This document shows positions 11,858 through 21,550 of a stretch of DNA of 64,000 nucleotides, piece by piece. Within the stretch, counting starts at the first letter, position 1, and each line of letters begins with the position of its first letter. The stretch covers positions 1 to 64,000 of the forward strand of contig JASANC010005012.1 of the NCBI GenBank assembly GCA_030248135.1. Reading direction: 5' to 3'. The notes below the pieces were generated by a model. That model saw only the letters and a program-made list of their open reading frames with translations, was not told where the DNA came from and ran no database searches. Made by a program: the position numbers and the translations under genes. Origin of the DNA: Theristus sp. LFF4_11. Lineage: Eukaryota; Nematoda; Chromadorea; Monhysterida; Xyalidae.

Positions 11858-14800
11858 ATGTTTGTGAATGTTCTGTTGTTTTTTGCGAATTCGTTTTGTT
11901 TCTGCGGTCATGTGAGCAGTTTGGGCGCCGCGGGGCAACGTCTCGTGGCGCATCTGTTTAATGGGAGCGCCTACAATCGCTGGGTGCGTCCGAGCGTCGA
12001 TCCAGGACAGCCGACCGAAGTGATGGTGCAGCCAAAGCTGTACAGCCTGTTGAGCGTGGTAGGGCGGATGTTTTTTTGCTGCATTTTTGTGAGTCTTGAT
12101 AAATCACAGCACTTGCTGTCGGTTACTAAACAGTTATTCCGCTCTGTCAACTATTTTAACAATGAACTTCATGGCAGGACGAATCCACCGAGACGATACA
12201 ACTGTCGCACTGGTTTCAACTGGTGAGCCACTAAAAAATTAGAATAATAGTTCAACTAAATATATCTTCACAACGGATTGTTGAACTATCAGCAGTAAGC
12301 GACGTTTGGTCTTTGATCAACTATCCGCAGCTCAACAAAGCATGTGGAATTGTTTTGTTTTCTTTGTTGCATTCAATGTGTTTTTTTTCAGACGTGGCGC
12401 GACGAGTTTCTGGTCTGGGATCCCGGCGAATTCGACAATCAAACGTCGATTCGAATTCCGCGCATGAACATCTGGCAGCCAGATATTGTACCGTATGATG
12501 TGTGAGTGTTGCAAATTATCGCAAAATGTTTTTGACCTCGAGCGGGTTTCGAACCCACGACTCTGGTATGCTGAGCGCCTTGGACCACTTGACCATCGGA
12601 AGACTTTGTTTATTCAGTCCGTTGGATTACTTTAGATGCTTTAATTCTGGACCAAGGTCCAAGGACCAATAGTACTGTACCAAGAACGTGGGTTCGAATG
12701 CTGCTCGACGTCGCAAAATTTTCCAACAATTTGAATTTTGGTCAACTGATTCGTCCAACACGAACCTCTTTCCAGGATTGACTACGTGCACGCCATTCAG
12801 CCAGATCAATCGTACGCCTCCATTCAGCACGACGGCGTCGTGATGACGAACTACATCGAAATGATGTCTTCGCATTGTCCCATTCAAACAGCGAACTTTC
12901 CGTTCGACGTTCAGGTTTGGTTTTTCGAGAATTTTTATAGTGAAAAACTTTACACAGACATTTGAGACCCAATATTAGGTTGTTGTTGGGGATTTTAGGC
13001 AATATTTTTAGCCAGGGCTAACGGAGAAAAGCGTACAGCACGCCGTCGAGTAGGGCGCCCATCGAGTTTTCTCTGTCATTAAGTGTCTATGCATCCCTAG
13101 GCGGGGCTCGATCCCGCGGACGCACAGACAAGAGTCTAACGCGCTACAAGTCTAACGTGTACCACCAGGCCACGAGGGTGACAATTGCTGTTTAGTCTAT
13201 TAGATTAGGTGTGTAAAAACTGATTCGTGTCAAAGTAACAATCTAAAACTGGATCTCCTATTCAGATTTGCCCGATCAAATACGTCGCCTGGATGCACAC
13301 GGGCAACGAGATCGTGTTGCGTCCACAGACGCCGATTGGCGATTATCGCTATCTGAAACCGAACCACGGTTGTTATTTTTTGTTTAAGAGTTAAAAATTT
13401 GTTTTTTAAATGAATTTCTGGGACGATTTTCTTCCACTTTGTATATTAACCCATACTAAAAAAATACCATTGTCTTTCCTCCAGAGTGGTCATTCCTCAA
13501 CTTCACGGTGGAACTGATCGTCACAAAGTACGACAGCGGCGATTACTACGAAGTGCTGTACGAGTTTCATGTGCAACGAAAGGGCCACTACTATATGGTA
13601 ACCATCGTCATCCCGTCGGTCATCATAACATTGGTCGCGTTCTTGGGACTGTTTTCGCCGAATTCCAGCACGCTTGTTCGAGAGCAGAAGGTAAGAATGT
13701 GCTATTATCCTTCTTATTGAACGTGACCTAATATGCGTTTGCATGCACAGATAGAAAAAATGTTTCATGGCTGCGCGACAATTTGAAATCAGCAAAACTT
13801 AACGTATTCTGACGGCAGATTTGTGCAAGAAATTAAAAAACAATCAGAATTTTTGTCACTTAGCAAATTTACTTTATTTCATATTCGAATTACGTTCGAG
13901 CGCGAAACAGATTTTCAAACGGCTTTTCCACGCAGCATTCAACATTACCCCGCCTCCTTCACACAAAAAGAAAATATTAATGTAATCGTTTTGTTTAATT
14001 TTCAACTTTGATTCAATGCATATCGTCGAAAAATACCACATAAGTCATTAGACTCGGGTCATCATTTGCTTTAATTCGACAATATGATTCAATTCCCAGG
14101 CAGAGGTCGGTATCACGTCGCTTCTGTCAATGGCGGTCATGTTGATCATGGTCACCGACACCATGCCGCAGTCGTCCGAGCAATTTCCACTACTTGGTTT
14201 GTCAGTTCGCTCTACTTGATTGATAGCTTGATTGATTGGTTGATTGATTGATTGATTGATTGATTGTGGTGCTGGTTGATTGATGGATGGATTGATTGAT
14301 TGATTGATTGATTGTGGTGCTGGTTGATTGATGGATTAATTGATTGATTGATTGTGGTGCTGGTTGATTGATGGATTGATGGATTGATTGATTGATTGAT
14401 TGTGGTGCTGGTTGATTGATGGATTGATGGATTGATTGATCGTGGTGCTGGTTGATTGATGGATTGATGGATTGATTGATTGATTGATTGTGGTGCTGGT
14501 TGATTGATGGATTAATTGATTGATTGATTGTGGTGCTGGTTGATTGATGGATTGATGGATTGATTGATTGATTGATTGTGGTGCTGGTTGATTGATGGAT
14601 TGATTGATTGATTGGTTGTGGTGCTGGTTGATTGATTGATTAATTGATTGATTGATCCTTGTCCATTATTCACTCGTTCAGGCCTGTTCATCGGCATGCA
14701 GATCATTGTGATCTCTGCCGCCACGATGCACTCTGAGGTGATCATGATCATCAGCACGGCGGCCGTGCACGAGAAGCAGCCGCCAGCATGGCTGTCCTGT

Positions 14801-15353
14801 TTGTGCTGTATGCCACACAGTCAGTATCGGGTATCTCATTCAACTCAGGTTGGAACTCAGCATCATTCGTGCAGTTTTTTTCAAACTTTTTCACTTCAAA
14901 CTGTATATTTTTGCCCATTCCGTACCATGCACACTTAGAGGCTAGACACCAGAATGGCTCTTACACCACCAGACAACAGTACACTTTAACGTTACATTCT
15001 CCTGCGCCAGGTAACAGCGACACTTGGTAAAACGGGTCTCTTCAGATCGGAAGAAGCTAACGTACGTTTTTTTGGCATTCATTTTTGTTATTACGTTAAT
15101 GCAATTGTGTTTCTTTTTTGTGGTCACTATTTCGAATGTATTTTTTCAGGCTATCATTAGTGGACTGCGTGATATCGTGCGAGAGATTCGTAATCTGCGG
15201 AATCGACTGCATGCGCTCGCATCCGAGCAACAAACCGACTTAGAAGTGACTTGGAATAAGATCTGCTTCAAGTTGGACATGTTCAGCTTTCTATTGTACG
15301 TTCTAGTTGAAGTTGTCATGTTCTTCTGGTTCAACAGCTTTAATAATACGTAG
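11858..15353 (+). CDS. Cys-loop ligand-gated ion channel subunit (nAChR-like)
   Basis: Ten exons join in phase to 434 residues: 11858-12058, 12178-12222, 12392-12501, 12776-12914, 13266-13368, 13485-13690, 14100-14196, 14682-14830, 15011-15061 and 15150-15353. A signal peptide (about residues 1-22) precedes the ligand-binding domain, which has WRDEFLVWDP, the loop A motif IWQPDIVPYD, and a Cys-loop C153-C167 with exactly 13 residues between the cysteines. Loop C (YDSGDYYEVLYEF) lacks the vicinal cysteine pair of acetylcholine-binding alpha subunits. Four membrane helices follow, with a short M3-M4 loop and an M4 just before the stop. Aligned without gaps to nicotinic M2, the pore has K268 at 0', glutamine at -1', glutamate E270 at 2', L277 at 9' and D288 at 20'. 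Family membership is certain. Ligand and ion selectivity are open, because the intermediate-ring Glu of cation channels and the Pro-Ala of anion channels are both absent. AATAAA follows at 15408. Confidence 0.95.
12535..12603 (-). repeat. tRNA-like pseudogene (A and B box) in channel intron 3
   Basis: On the minus strand a perfect A-box-like word TGGTCAAGTGG is followed about 30 bases later by a T arm with GGGTTCGAAACCC. The acceptor stem pairs poorly and the anticodon stem is weak, so it is not a functional tRNA. It most resembles a Leu/Ser-type tRNA lacking a variable arm. It may be a tRNA relic or the head of a SINE; I saw no second copy. Confidence 0.6.
13008..13182 (-). mobile_element. 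tRNA-derived SINE, copy 1 (channel intron 4)
   Basis: Read on the minus strand, it begins with the polymerase III A-box-like GTGGCCTGGTGGTA, has a B-box-like GGGATCGAGCC, and continues into a tRNA-unrelated body (CTTAATGACAGAGAAAACTC, GATGGGCGCC, TACGCTTTTCTCCG, GCCCTGGCTAAAAA). The same head and body recur in order at 22622-22803 on the plus strand, inside the FLYWCH gene. The two copies share the head-body junction but differ at many bases. This copy has a short internal duplication (GCGTTAGACT repeated) in the anticodon region. Confidence 0.75.
14215..14658 (+). repeat. TGAT-rich minisatellite in channel intron 7
   Basis: This is a tandem array built from runs of ATTG/TGAT interrupted by GTGGTGCTGGTTGATTGATG, giving higher-order units of about 55-65 bp repeated about seven times. 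It fills most of the intron between exons 7 and 8 of the channel gene, directly after the M2-encoding exon. Base composition is strand-asymmetric, with almost no C on the plus strand. Confidence 0.9.
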
Positions 15354-15407
15354 ATCATCTATGGTTACTTCAACGAAATGAGTGTCGTAGGGAATTTGTG
15401 ATGAGCA

Positions 15408-15413
15408 AATAAA
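15408..15413 (+). promoter_or_regulatory. Candidate polyadenylation signal
   Basis: An AATAAA lies 55 bp after the channel stop codon, with a further AATAAA about 30 bp on. The convergent protease gene ends at 15571. Confidence 0.55.
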
Positions 15414-15570
15414 ATCAATTGATTGTTGATTAGAAATTGAATAAAAATTGTTTTGCCTGCATAACCAAAATCTAATTATTACCAATTCGTGCTGAATCTA
15501 AAGTCTACGGTTTCATGATTTCGGAATCGTTCTAATAAATTTCGTTTCTCAAGCAAGAGAACGCTTTTTT

Positions 15571-18500
15571 CTACTCGCTCAACTTCGCCTGTATCCAGTC
15601 ATGTATCGCTGTGATGTCTGCATACGCAGACGTACTCTGAAAACGGTAAAAACGAGTCACCAAAAGGCTCTTTTTGGGTAAAACTTGGGCAAAACTTTAT
15701 CTCACATCGTCCGTGTTGCATACGTTTCCTTGGTCACCGGTGCTGAAGGTTTTTTAGGAAGGATTTTTTTTGAATTGAAACATTGAAAAGATGGCGGTAA
15801 CTTTTCAAACCATTTTCAAATCTTAAAACCACTAACACAAATGATGCCGGTCCACCGACCACCCAGCGACCGTTGATGTAGTAGTTCAATGGGCCACCAG
15901 AGTCGCCCTGTGAAGTGTTTTGAAAATAACGTCCGTTTTTTTTTATCAGAAAAAGTGAACGAAGCAAACCTGCGAAATTGTTTTTACACTTCAATAATAA
16001 GTTTTTTTTAATTTCTTTGAAAATTTAAAAAAAGAACGTACCATGCAAACGTTGGACGTCGATGACGCGGACAGCGGGATGAACGTGTCGCCGTAGTAAT
16101 AGTACCAGGAATGCGACCGCCGATCCCTGGTCGCCATGATCACTTGCTTCAGCTCGTTTGAAACGCTGCCGCCAGTCTCTGAGGCACTTTTTCAATTTTG
16201 AAAACACCGTTTTATATGAGAAAAATGACTGAAAGCAAAATTATTTCAATTTCTGCGTACCAACTCTACCCCATCCGGTGGACACGACGTTCACTCCGCC
16301 CACTCCGAGATCAGCATCGCGCGTCGGCAGACATGCCGGACGGATTTCGGGCGTGTACGGAATGTCGCAGTTCATCTGGAAATCCAACGGAACAGTGAAC
16401 GTACACCGCTTCCAATATTTTTCCAAACATTTTGATCAATCAACGCTCCATCTCTTGTGGCTGCCACCGGGGTAGGCAGACATTTTTTTTGTGGTCACAC
16501 CGCCGCACCGCTAGCCGCGCAAGCGGTGGAGCATTTCGCCAAAATGTTCAGCAAAAATGTTTGCAAACGGTCTTCAGTGTGGTTTGCTCTAAAATTCACA
16601 TCAGAACCTTAACGTCAGTTTATTTTGTGCATTGTGTGCCGCGGTCTGAAATTTATTATTGAATGAATTCATAAATTTCCTCAAGTAAACGTCACTATAA
16701 TAGTTCAATAGAGGTTAAGGAGTGTGCTCACAATCTACTGAACTCTTCTGATTGCCTTGTTGTGTTTATTCACTTTACCTTCAGCAACGCATAATCGTTC
16801 TTGATGTACTGCGGCTGGAAGTCCGGATGCATGTGGATCTCTTCCGACCAGCAGACCGGAAATATAATCGAAATTCAATCCCGGAAATAAATTAGTGACA
16901 CAACTTTAAAAAAAACGATTCCCAAGCGGACGTTTTACCTTTGCTGGTGCCGGTGGCTCGCCATTGACTCCGTAATAACGTCGTTCGTGTGATCCCATCA
17001 ACGCGTATACTTTCTTATCCGATAGGTCGTCACTTGAAAACCATTTGAAGGACAATAAAGACAACAAGAATAAATAGAATAAAAGTTGTGAAAAGCAATA
17101 TGAAAATAAAAATAATGGAATTCTTATGATCTGTGGAGGAAAAACAGCAAAAAAGATCGTTTCCGCTAACTCGACGCAATGGGCGGCCGTTAAAAGCCAA
17201 CGTTTATGGATCACGGTCGCTCCGCATGAGCTCTTTGACCACCGTGACCCGCTTGACGTAACGTACGTCAACACGATCCAGGCCGAAAAGGTGGATTTTT
17301 TGGTTTTGATCACCGTTACTTGGAAAGAAATAATAAAAAAAACCATGGCAACATATTCCCGTTGGTTTATTCGATCGCTACCTGCCACGGCCAACTGTGT
17401 CGTGGTGCTTCTTCTCCGCCCACAATCGATTGCATGAAGCCCTGAGGCAAAAATAAGCAGTACCACAGGAACGCGGTCAACAAACACTACAAACGTGTTC
17501 CGCAAAAAAACAACTTTTTCAAAAAATTAATCGTGTTTTTAGATTTATAAGTGACTTAAACCGCGATTATAGTTTTAGCACTAACACTGTGTTTAAAATT
17601 CAAGTAAACCGCGATAAAAGTTTTAGCACTAACACTGTGTTTTAAATTCAAGAGCGTTCGATAGACTTACCATGATTTTTCCATCTGCTATGATTATGTT
17701 GCTCGGATAGCGTTCTGACACCACTCCGCACTCTTCATCTGAAGTTTGAAAAGAATCCTGAGATGTGCAAACAATAAGTGATCCTTAGCTTCGTTGCCAA
17801 CTAACCAGCAGATGCCTGTGTTGCTGTTGTTGGTGGTTGTGTTGCCGTGCTACTTATCGTGCTGCTGTAGGGACCGTTGGTAGTGTAGGGGTATGTCGTA
17901 CTGTTGTATGGACCGTAGGTACTGTGAGGAATTGTTGTGCTGTTGTAGGGGCCGTACGTAGGACCGTAGGTACTGTAGGGGAATGTGGTGCTGTTGTAGG
18001 GACCGTAGGTACTGTAGGGGAATGTGGTGCTGTTGTAGGGACCGTAGGTACTGTAGGGGAATGTGGTGCTGTTGTAAGGACCGTACGTTGGACCGTAAGT
18101 GCTGTAGGGATATGCAGTACTATTGTAGGGACCGTAAGTAGTGTAGGGGAACGTGGTACTGTTGTATGGACCGTAGGTACTGTTGGGGAACGTGGTACTG
18201 TTGTATGGACCGTAGGTACTGTAGGGGAATGTGGTACTGTTGTATGGACCGTAGGTACTGTAGGGTAATGTGGTGCTGTTGTAGGGACCGTAGGTACTGT
18301 AAGGGAATGTGGTACTGTTGTAGGGACCGTAGGTACTGTGAGGAATTGTTGTGCTGTTGTAGGGGCCGTACGTAGGACCGTAAGTACTGTAGGGAAATGT
18401 TGTGCTGTTGTAAGGACCGTACGTTGGACCGTAAGTGCTGTAGGGATATGCAGTACTATTGTAGGGACCGTAAGTAGTGTAGGGGAACGTGGTACTGTTG

Positions 18501-20038
18501 TATGGACCGTAGGTACTGTAGGGGAATGTGGTACTGTTGTATGGACCGTAGGTACTGTAGGGGAATGTGGTGCTGTTGTAGGGACCGTAGGTACTGTAGG
18601 GAAATGTGGTACTGTTGTAGGGACCGTAGGTACTGTAGGGGAATGTGGTACTGTTGTATGGACCGTAGGTACTGTAGGGGAATGTGGTTCTGTTGTAGGG
18701 ACCGTAGGTACTGTAGGGGAATGTTGTGCTGTTGTAGGGACCGTAGGTACTGTAGGGGAATGTGGTACTGTTGTATGGGCCGTAGGTAGGACCGTAAGTA
18801 CTGTAGGGGGATGCGGTACTGTTGTAGGGTCCGTAGGTACTGTAAGGCGCAGTCTTGTTGTAGCCAGGTGTTGTGCTGCTACAGTTACCACAGTTCGGAT
18901 TGACGGGATTCTGCTGCTCTGATTCAAAATGCAACTGGAAGCCGCCGCGTGTGACGGAATAATCGGTGCAGAAATCGACTGTAACTCCGTCAGAGGATGA
19001 TTCTCCAATGCTTTCTGGGATCGTTGTTCCACATAGAGGTTCTGGATCTGTAAAAGGTCAACATTTATGTTGGTGAAAGCGTCTGGTTCATGAAAGAATC
19101 CGTCCGCATCCCCAAAAAGCTTGATCAGACGCTAGATTGATGTCATATACCATCCGTTCGTTCACACGGTCCGAACGCAGGACTATCGGTCTGATGAAAC
19201 TGGACGCCGTCGTAGCAGTAGTTGTCGTCCTCGACGTCGAATCGGATGAACTCGAGTCGCCATTTCTTGGATAATAACTTGCAAAATTTATTATGGATCG
19301 GTCGTTTTGGAAACTTCCGGTAATATATTTTTGCTCGTTCCTTTTCACGTCACCTTGATTGCGTGGTAAACACTCTCTGACACTTATTTGTCAATACAAC
19401 TCATCAGTCATGTCAGGTTGAGTTTTTTTTGCGGTTTTCATTCCGAGTTGGAAGTCACCGACACTCTGGTAATCCACTGTATCCGAACCCGGTTCCAAAA
19501 GCACCGGCAACAATGACCACAGCCGAACTCGAAATTATAGGCAATCAGCTTGATTGGTTGGTAATCACGTGATGCATATGCATTCTGTGCAGGCATTGTT
19601 GTGGAGGCGGAGTCTGTCCTGCACAGCAAAGCATGCACCACCGGATCACCAGTCAATCAGCTGACCGCCTATAATTAATTACGAGTTCGACAGTAGCTGA
19701 CTGTCAGGACCTCCGTACCGCCGTGACGTGATAGACACCGACTTAAAAACGCATTCATGACCCAGTATTTAGTGACGCGTAGCTGTGTTAAAACATTGCT
19801 ATGCGGTCATTAATGAATGCCCCTTGTATATTTCTGGAATTTCACAAAAAACAACAACAACACGACTCACCTTGCCGCGCGGGAACACCCATCGCCGCGC
19901 CATGTGGTTCACGTATTGCTCCGGCCGAATCTCGACATCACCAACAGCGACCCCGATCGTTTGAACTTGCGCCCTCGCCGGCTCAGGGATGTCCAGGGAG
20001 CACAGAAACAGTAAAACTGAAGTAAGTCGTGCAGACAT
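15571..20038 (-). CDS. CUB - glycosylation-repeat - S1 serine protease
   Basis: Thirteen exons give about 781 residues: 19871-20038, 19151-19265, 17806-19047, 17671-17738, 17382-17441, 17171-17283, 16939-17032, 16779-16838, 16261-16375, 16042-16178, 15837-15907, 15706-15742 and 15571-15636. A signal peptide (about 1-24) is followed by a CUB-like domain (WRLEFIRFDVEDDNYCYDGV; LCGTTIPES; GGFQLHF), then about 360 residues of 12-residue STYGPYNSTTFP repeats, then a trypsin-fold domain. Its zymogen cleavage site is QS|IVGGEE, and the triad is H586 (TAAHC), D635 (NDYALL) and S727 (GDSGGP). DEECG probably links the light chain to RPACLP by a disulfide. The residue aligned with trypsin Asp189 is Asn721, so cleavage after Arg/Lys is not expected. 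All joins fit GT-AG and phase except the acceptor of exon 6, which reads TTTTCG with no AG. The protein is predicted to be secreted and heavily N-glycosylated. Confidence 0.9.
17880..18860 (-). repeat. 36-bp coding tandem repeats (N-glycosylation units)
   Basis: About 23 units of 36 bp, some with a 9-bp PTYG insertion, encode GPYNSTTFPYSTY. Almost every unit keeps an Asn-Ser/Arg-Thr sequon. A block ending in the units STAYPYSTYGPTYG and STTIPHSTYG occurs twice, so part of the array arose by duplicating several units at once. Other frames on both strands are also open across the array because of the repeat; these are shadows, not genes. Confidence 0.92.
19517..19697. mobile_element. Foldback element, family E copy 1
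   Basis: This is a near-palindromic sequence of about 180 bp. It starts CCACAGCCGAACTCGAAATT and ends with the inverted match (AATTACGAGTTCG), with internal arms around GATTGGTTGGTAATCACGTG and a central GGAGGCGGAGTC. It lies in the first intron of the protease gene. Related copies are at 51188-51366 and 58047-58198, both also in introns. It has no coding capacity. Confidence 0.8.
19750..19824. mobile_element. Short palindromic element, family F copy 1
   Basis: This foldback of about 75 bp starts GCATTCATGACCCAGTATTT and ends in AATGAATGC, with the paired core GACGCGTAGC / GCTATGCGGTC. Full relatives occur at 49752-49815 and 50055-50147, and half copies at 32062-32093 and 47795-47832. It lies in the protease first intron. 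Confidence 0.75.
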
Positions 20039-20720
20039 GTTGGGTCCCGGAACGTTTACGACATCCGTCTGAGCAGTTCTGCTTCTCGCACTTGTCGGCT
20101 GCTGTGAACCCTTTTTTCGGGAAAGCTGTTTTTATGGCGCGTTTTTTGGAGCATCTGTGCACACAGGGCCTTGTGGCGCCTGGAAGTTTTATTTTTGTTG
20201 GTTAATGCGCGTGGGCAGCTGTAATCTTTGTATGCGCAGGTGTGGACATAATTTCGATTGTTTTAAGCTGGATTTTCAGTTTTTTTTACATTTTCAATCT
20301 TTTTTAACAGTCTGTTTGCACAACAGTTTGTTTGTGGTTTGCTAACCTTTTTTGAAATTTTTACGTGCTTCCCAGCAAATCTGGATTATCATGTATTTCA
20401 CAATTTTTTTCTCGGTCGATGATCTAAAACTAAAACGGTAAAACAAAAGACTGTTTTTCACACAAGGTTTGAAATGAAGTTGCACAAAGTCAAATATATC
20501 ACAACAATAGTGTGCTAGAGTAGCGATGAACGTGAAATACCGATATAATGTTTAAAGAGTAATAATAATGCATGCAAATGTTAAAACAATACAGTAAAAA
20601 TGTATCAAATTTTGCTCGGAACCCATAAATTTGAAAATTTGTCACTTTGCCATAGAATCTGTTTCTTACATTTTGAACCCTGCAGATCTTACAACTTTTT
20701 ATATACTGAACCCATAACCG
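20039..20720. other. Upstream region of protease gene
   Basis: This is non-coding, AT-rich sequence 5' of the protease. I see no exon or RNA gene. No promoter element could be assigned with confidence. Confidence 0.5.
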
Positions 20721-20721
20721 T

Positions 20722-21440
20722 ACAAAATGAATCGGTAACTTTTTGACAAAGGAATACTGTATGTACACGCTTGAGTTGACATACCGTATTACCTCTAATA
20801 AACCCCCATGGGGGTTTATTCCTTCAGCGACTTCTGGGGGTGGGGGTTTATTTTTGGGGAGGGGCTTTATTTTTGGGGGGGGGTTTATTTGGAAACCATT
20901 TTTAGGGGTGGGCAAAATGGCAAAAATACCTTCCATGGCAGGAAGGAAGTCGCAGAAACTTCTACTCTACATAGAAATTTCCTTTTACAACAGCCTTTTG
21001 TAATGAAATTACCATTAACTCATCCATTTGGGGCCTTTGGTAGCACAATTTCATCATTTTCACTGCAACCAGCCACTGAATTCGCTGGGTATGTGTTTCA
21101 AACAGGTTTCAATAATCCCCCATGGGGGATTATTTTTGGGGGGGGATTATTTGGAAACTTGTCGAGGGGGTGGGGGTTTATTTTTGGGGGGGGGGGTTTA
21201 ATTTTGGGGGGGGGTTTAATAGAGGTAATACGGTATGCCCGTACAATGATTTCGGTAAACCTTCCGACAACGGAATACTGTATGTACACGCTTGAGTTGG
21301 AATATGACCGTAAAATTATTTCGGTAACTTTTTCACAGCGGAATACACGCTTGAGTTGGCATATGACCGTAAAATTATTTCGGTAACTTTTCCACAACAG
21401 AATACTGTATGTACACGCTTGAGTTCGCATATGACCGTAA
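20722..21440. repeat. About 65-bp minisatellite split by an insertion
   Basis: Units containing ATGACCGTAAAATTATTTCG, ...GGAATACTGTATGTACACGC and TTGAGTTG recur at about 64-66 bp spacing: one before 20782 and about three after 21236. The family C element sits inside the array, so the array predates that insertion. Confidence 0.8.
20782..21235 (+). mobile_element. TA-flanked MITE with G-runs, family C copy 1
   Basis: This 454-bp element is flanked by TA. Its ends are CCGTATTACCTCTAATAAAC and the inverted match. Next to each end are long G runs mixed with GGGTTTAT words, and each side contains a small palindrome around CCCCCATGGGGG. The unique centre is about 180 bp. A copy of the same length lies inverted at 33080-33533. 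No transposase is present; the TA flanks suggest mobilisation by a Tc1/mariner-like enzyme. Confidence 0.88.
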
Positions 21441-21550
21441 AATCTCTGTCGTAAAACTTTACGGCACAAAACATATTTACAAGCCGCACCACAAATTCCA
21501 AAAAACTCAAAAAATTCCCCCCGCCCCCCCCCCCCGCCAAAAACACCAGC

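Noticed and set aside
12535..12603. A possible functional tRNA gene
   Set aside because: The A and B boxes are good but the acceptor and anticodon stems do not pair properly, so it is listed only as a tRNA-like pseudogene.
17854..19032. A 392-codon minus-strand frame and several plus-strand frames (up to 194 codons) across the protease repeat region
   Set aside because: They are alternative frames of the 36-bp coding repeat, which contains no stop in several frames. Only the STYGPYNSTTFP frame joins in phase to the CUB and protease exons.
20808..21386. A 192-codon plus-strand frame rich in Gly/Phe
   Set aside because: It is translation of the G-run MITE; a matching frame occurs in the inverted copy at 33114-33592. 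It has no coding character outside the element.
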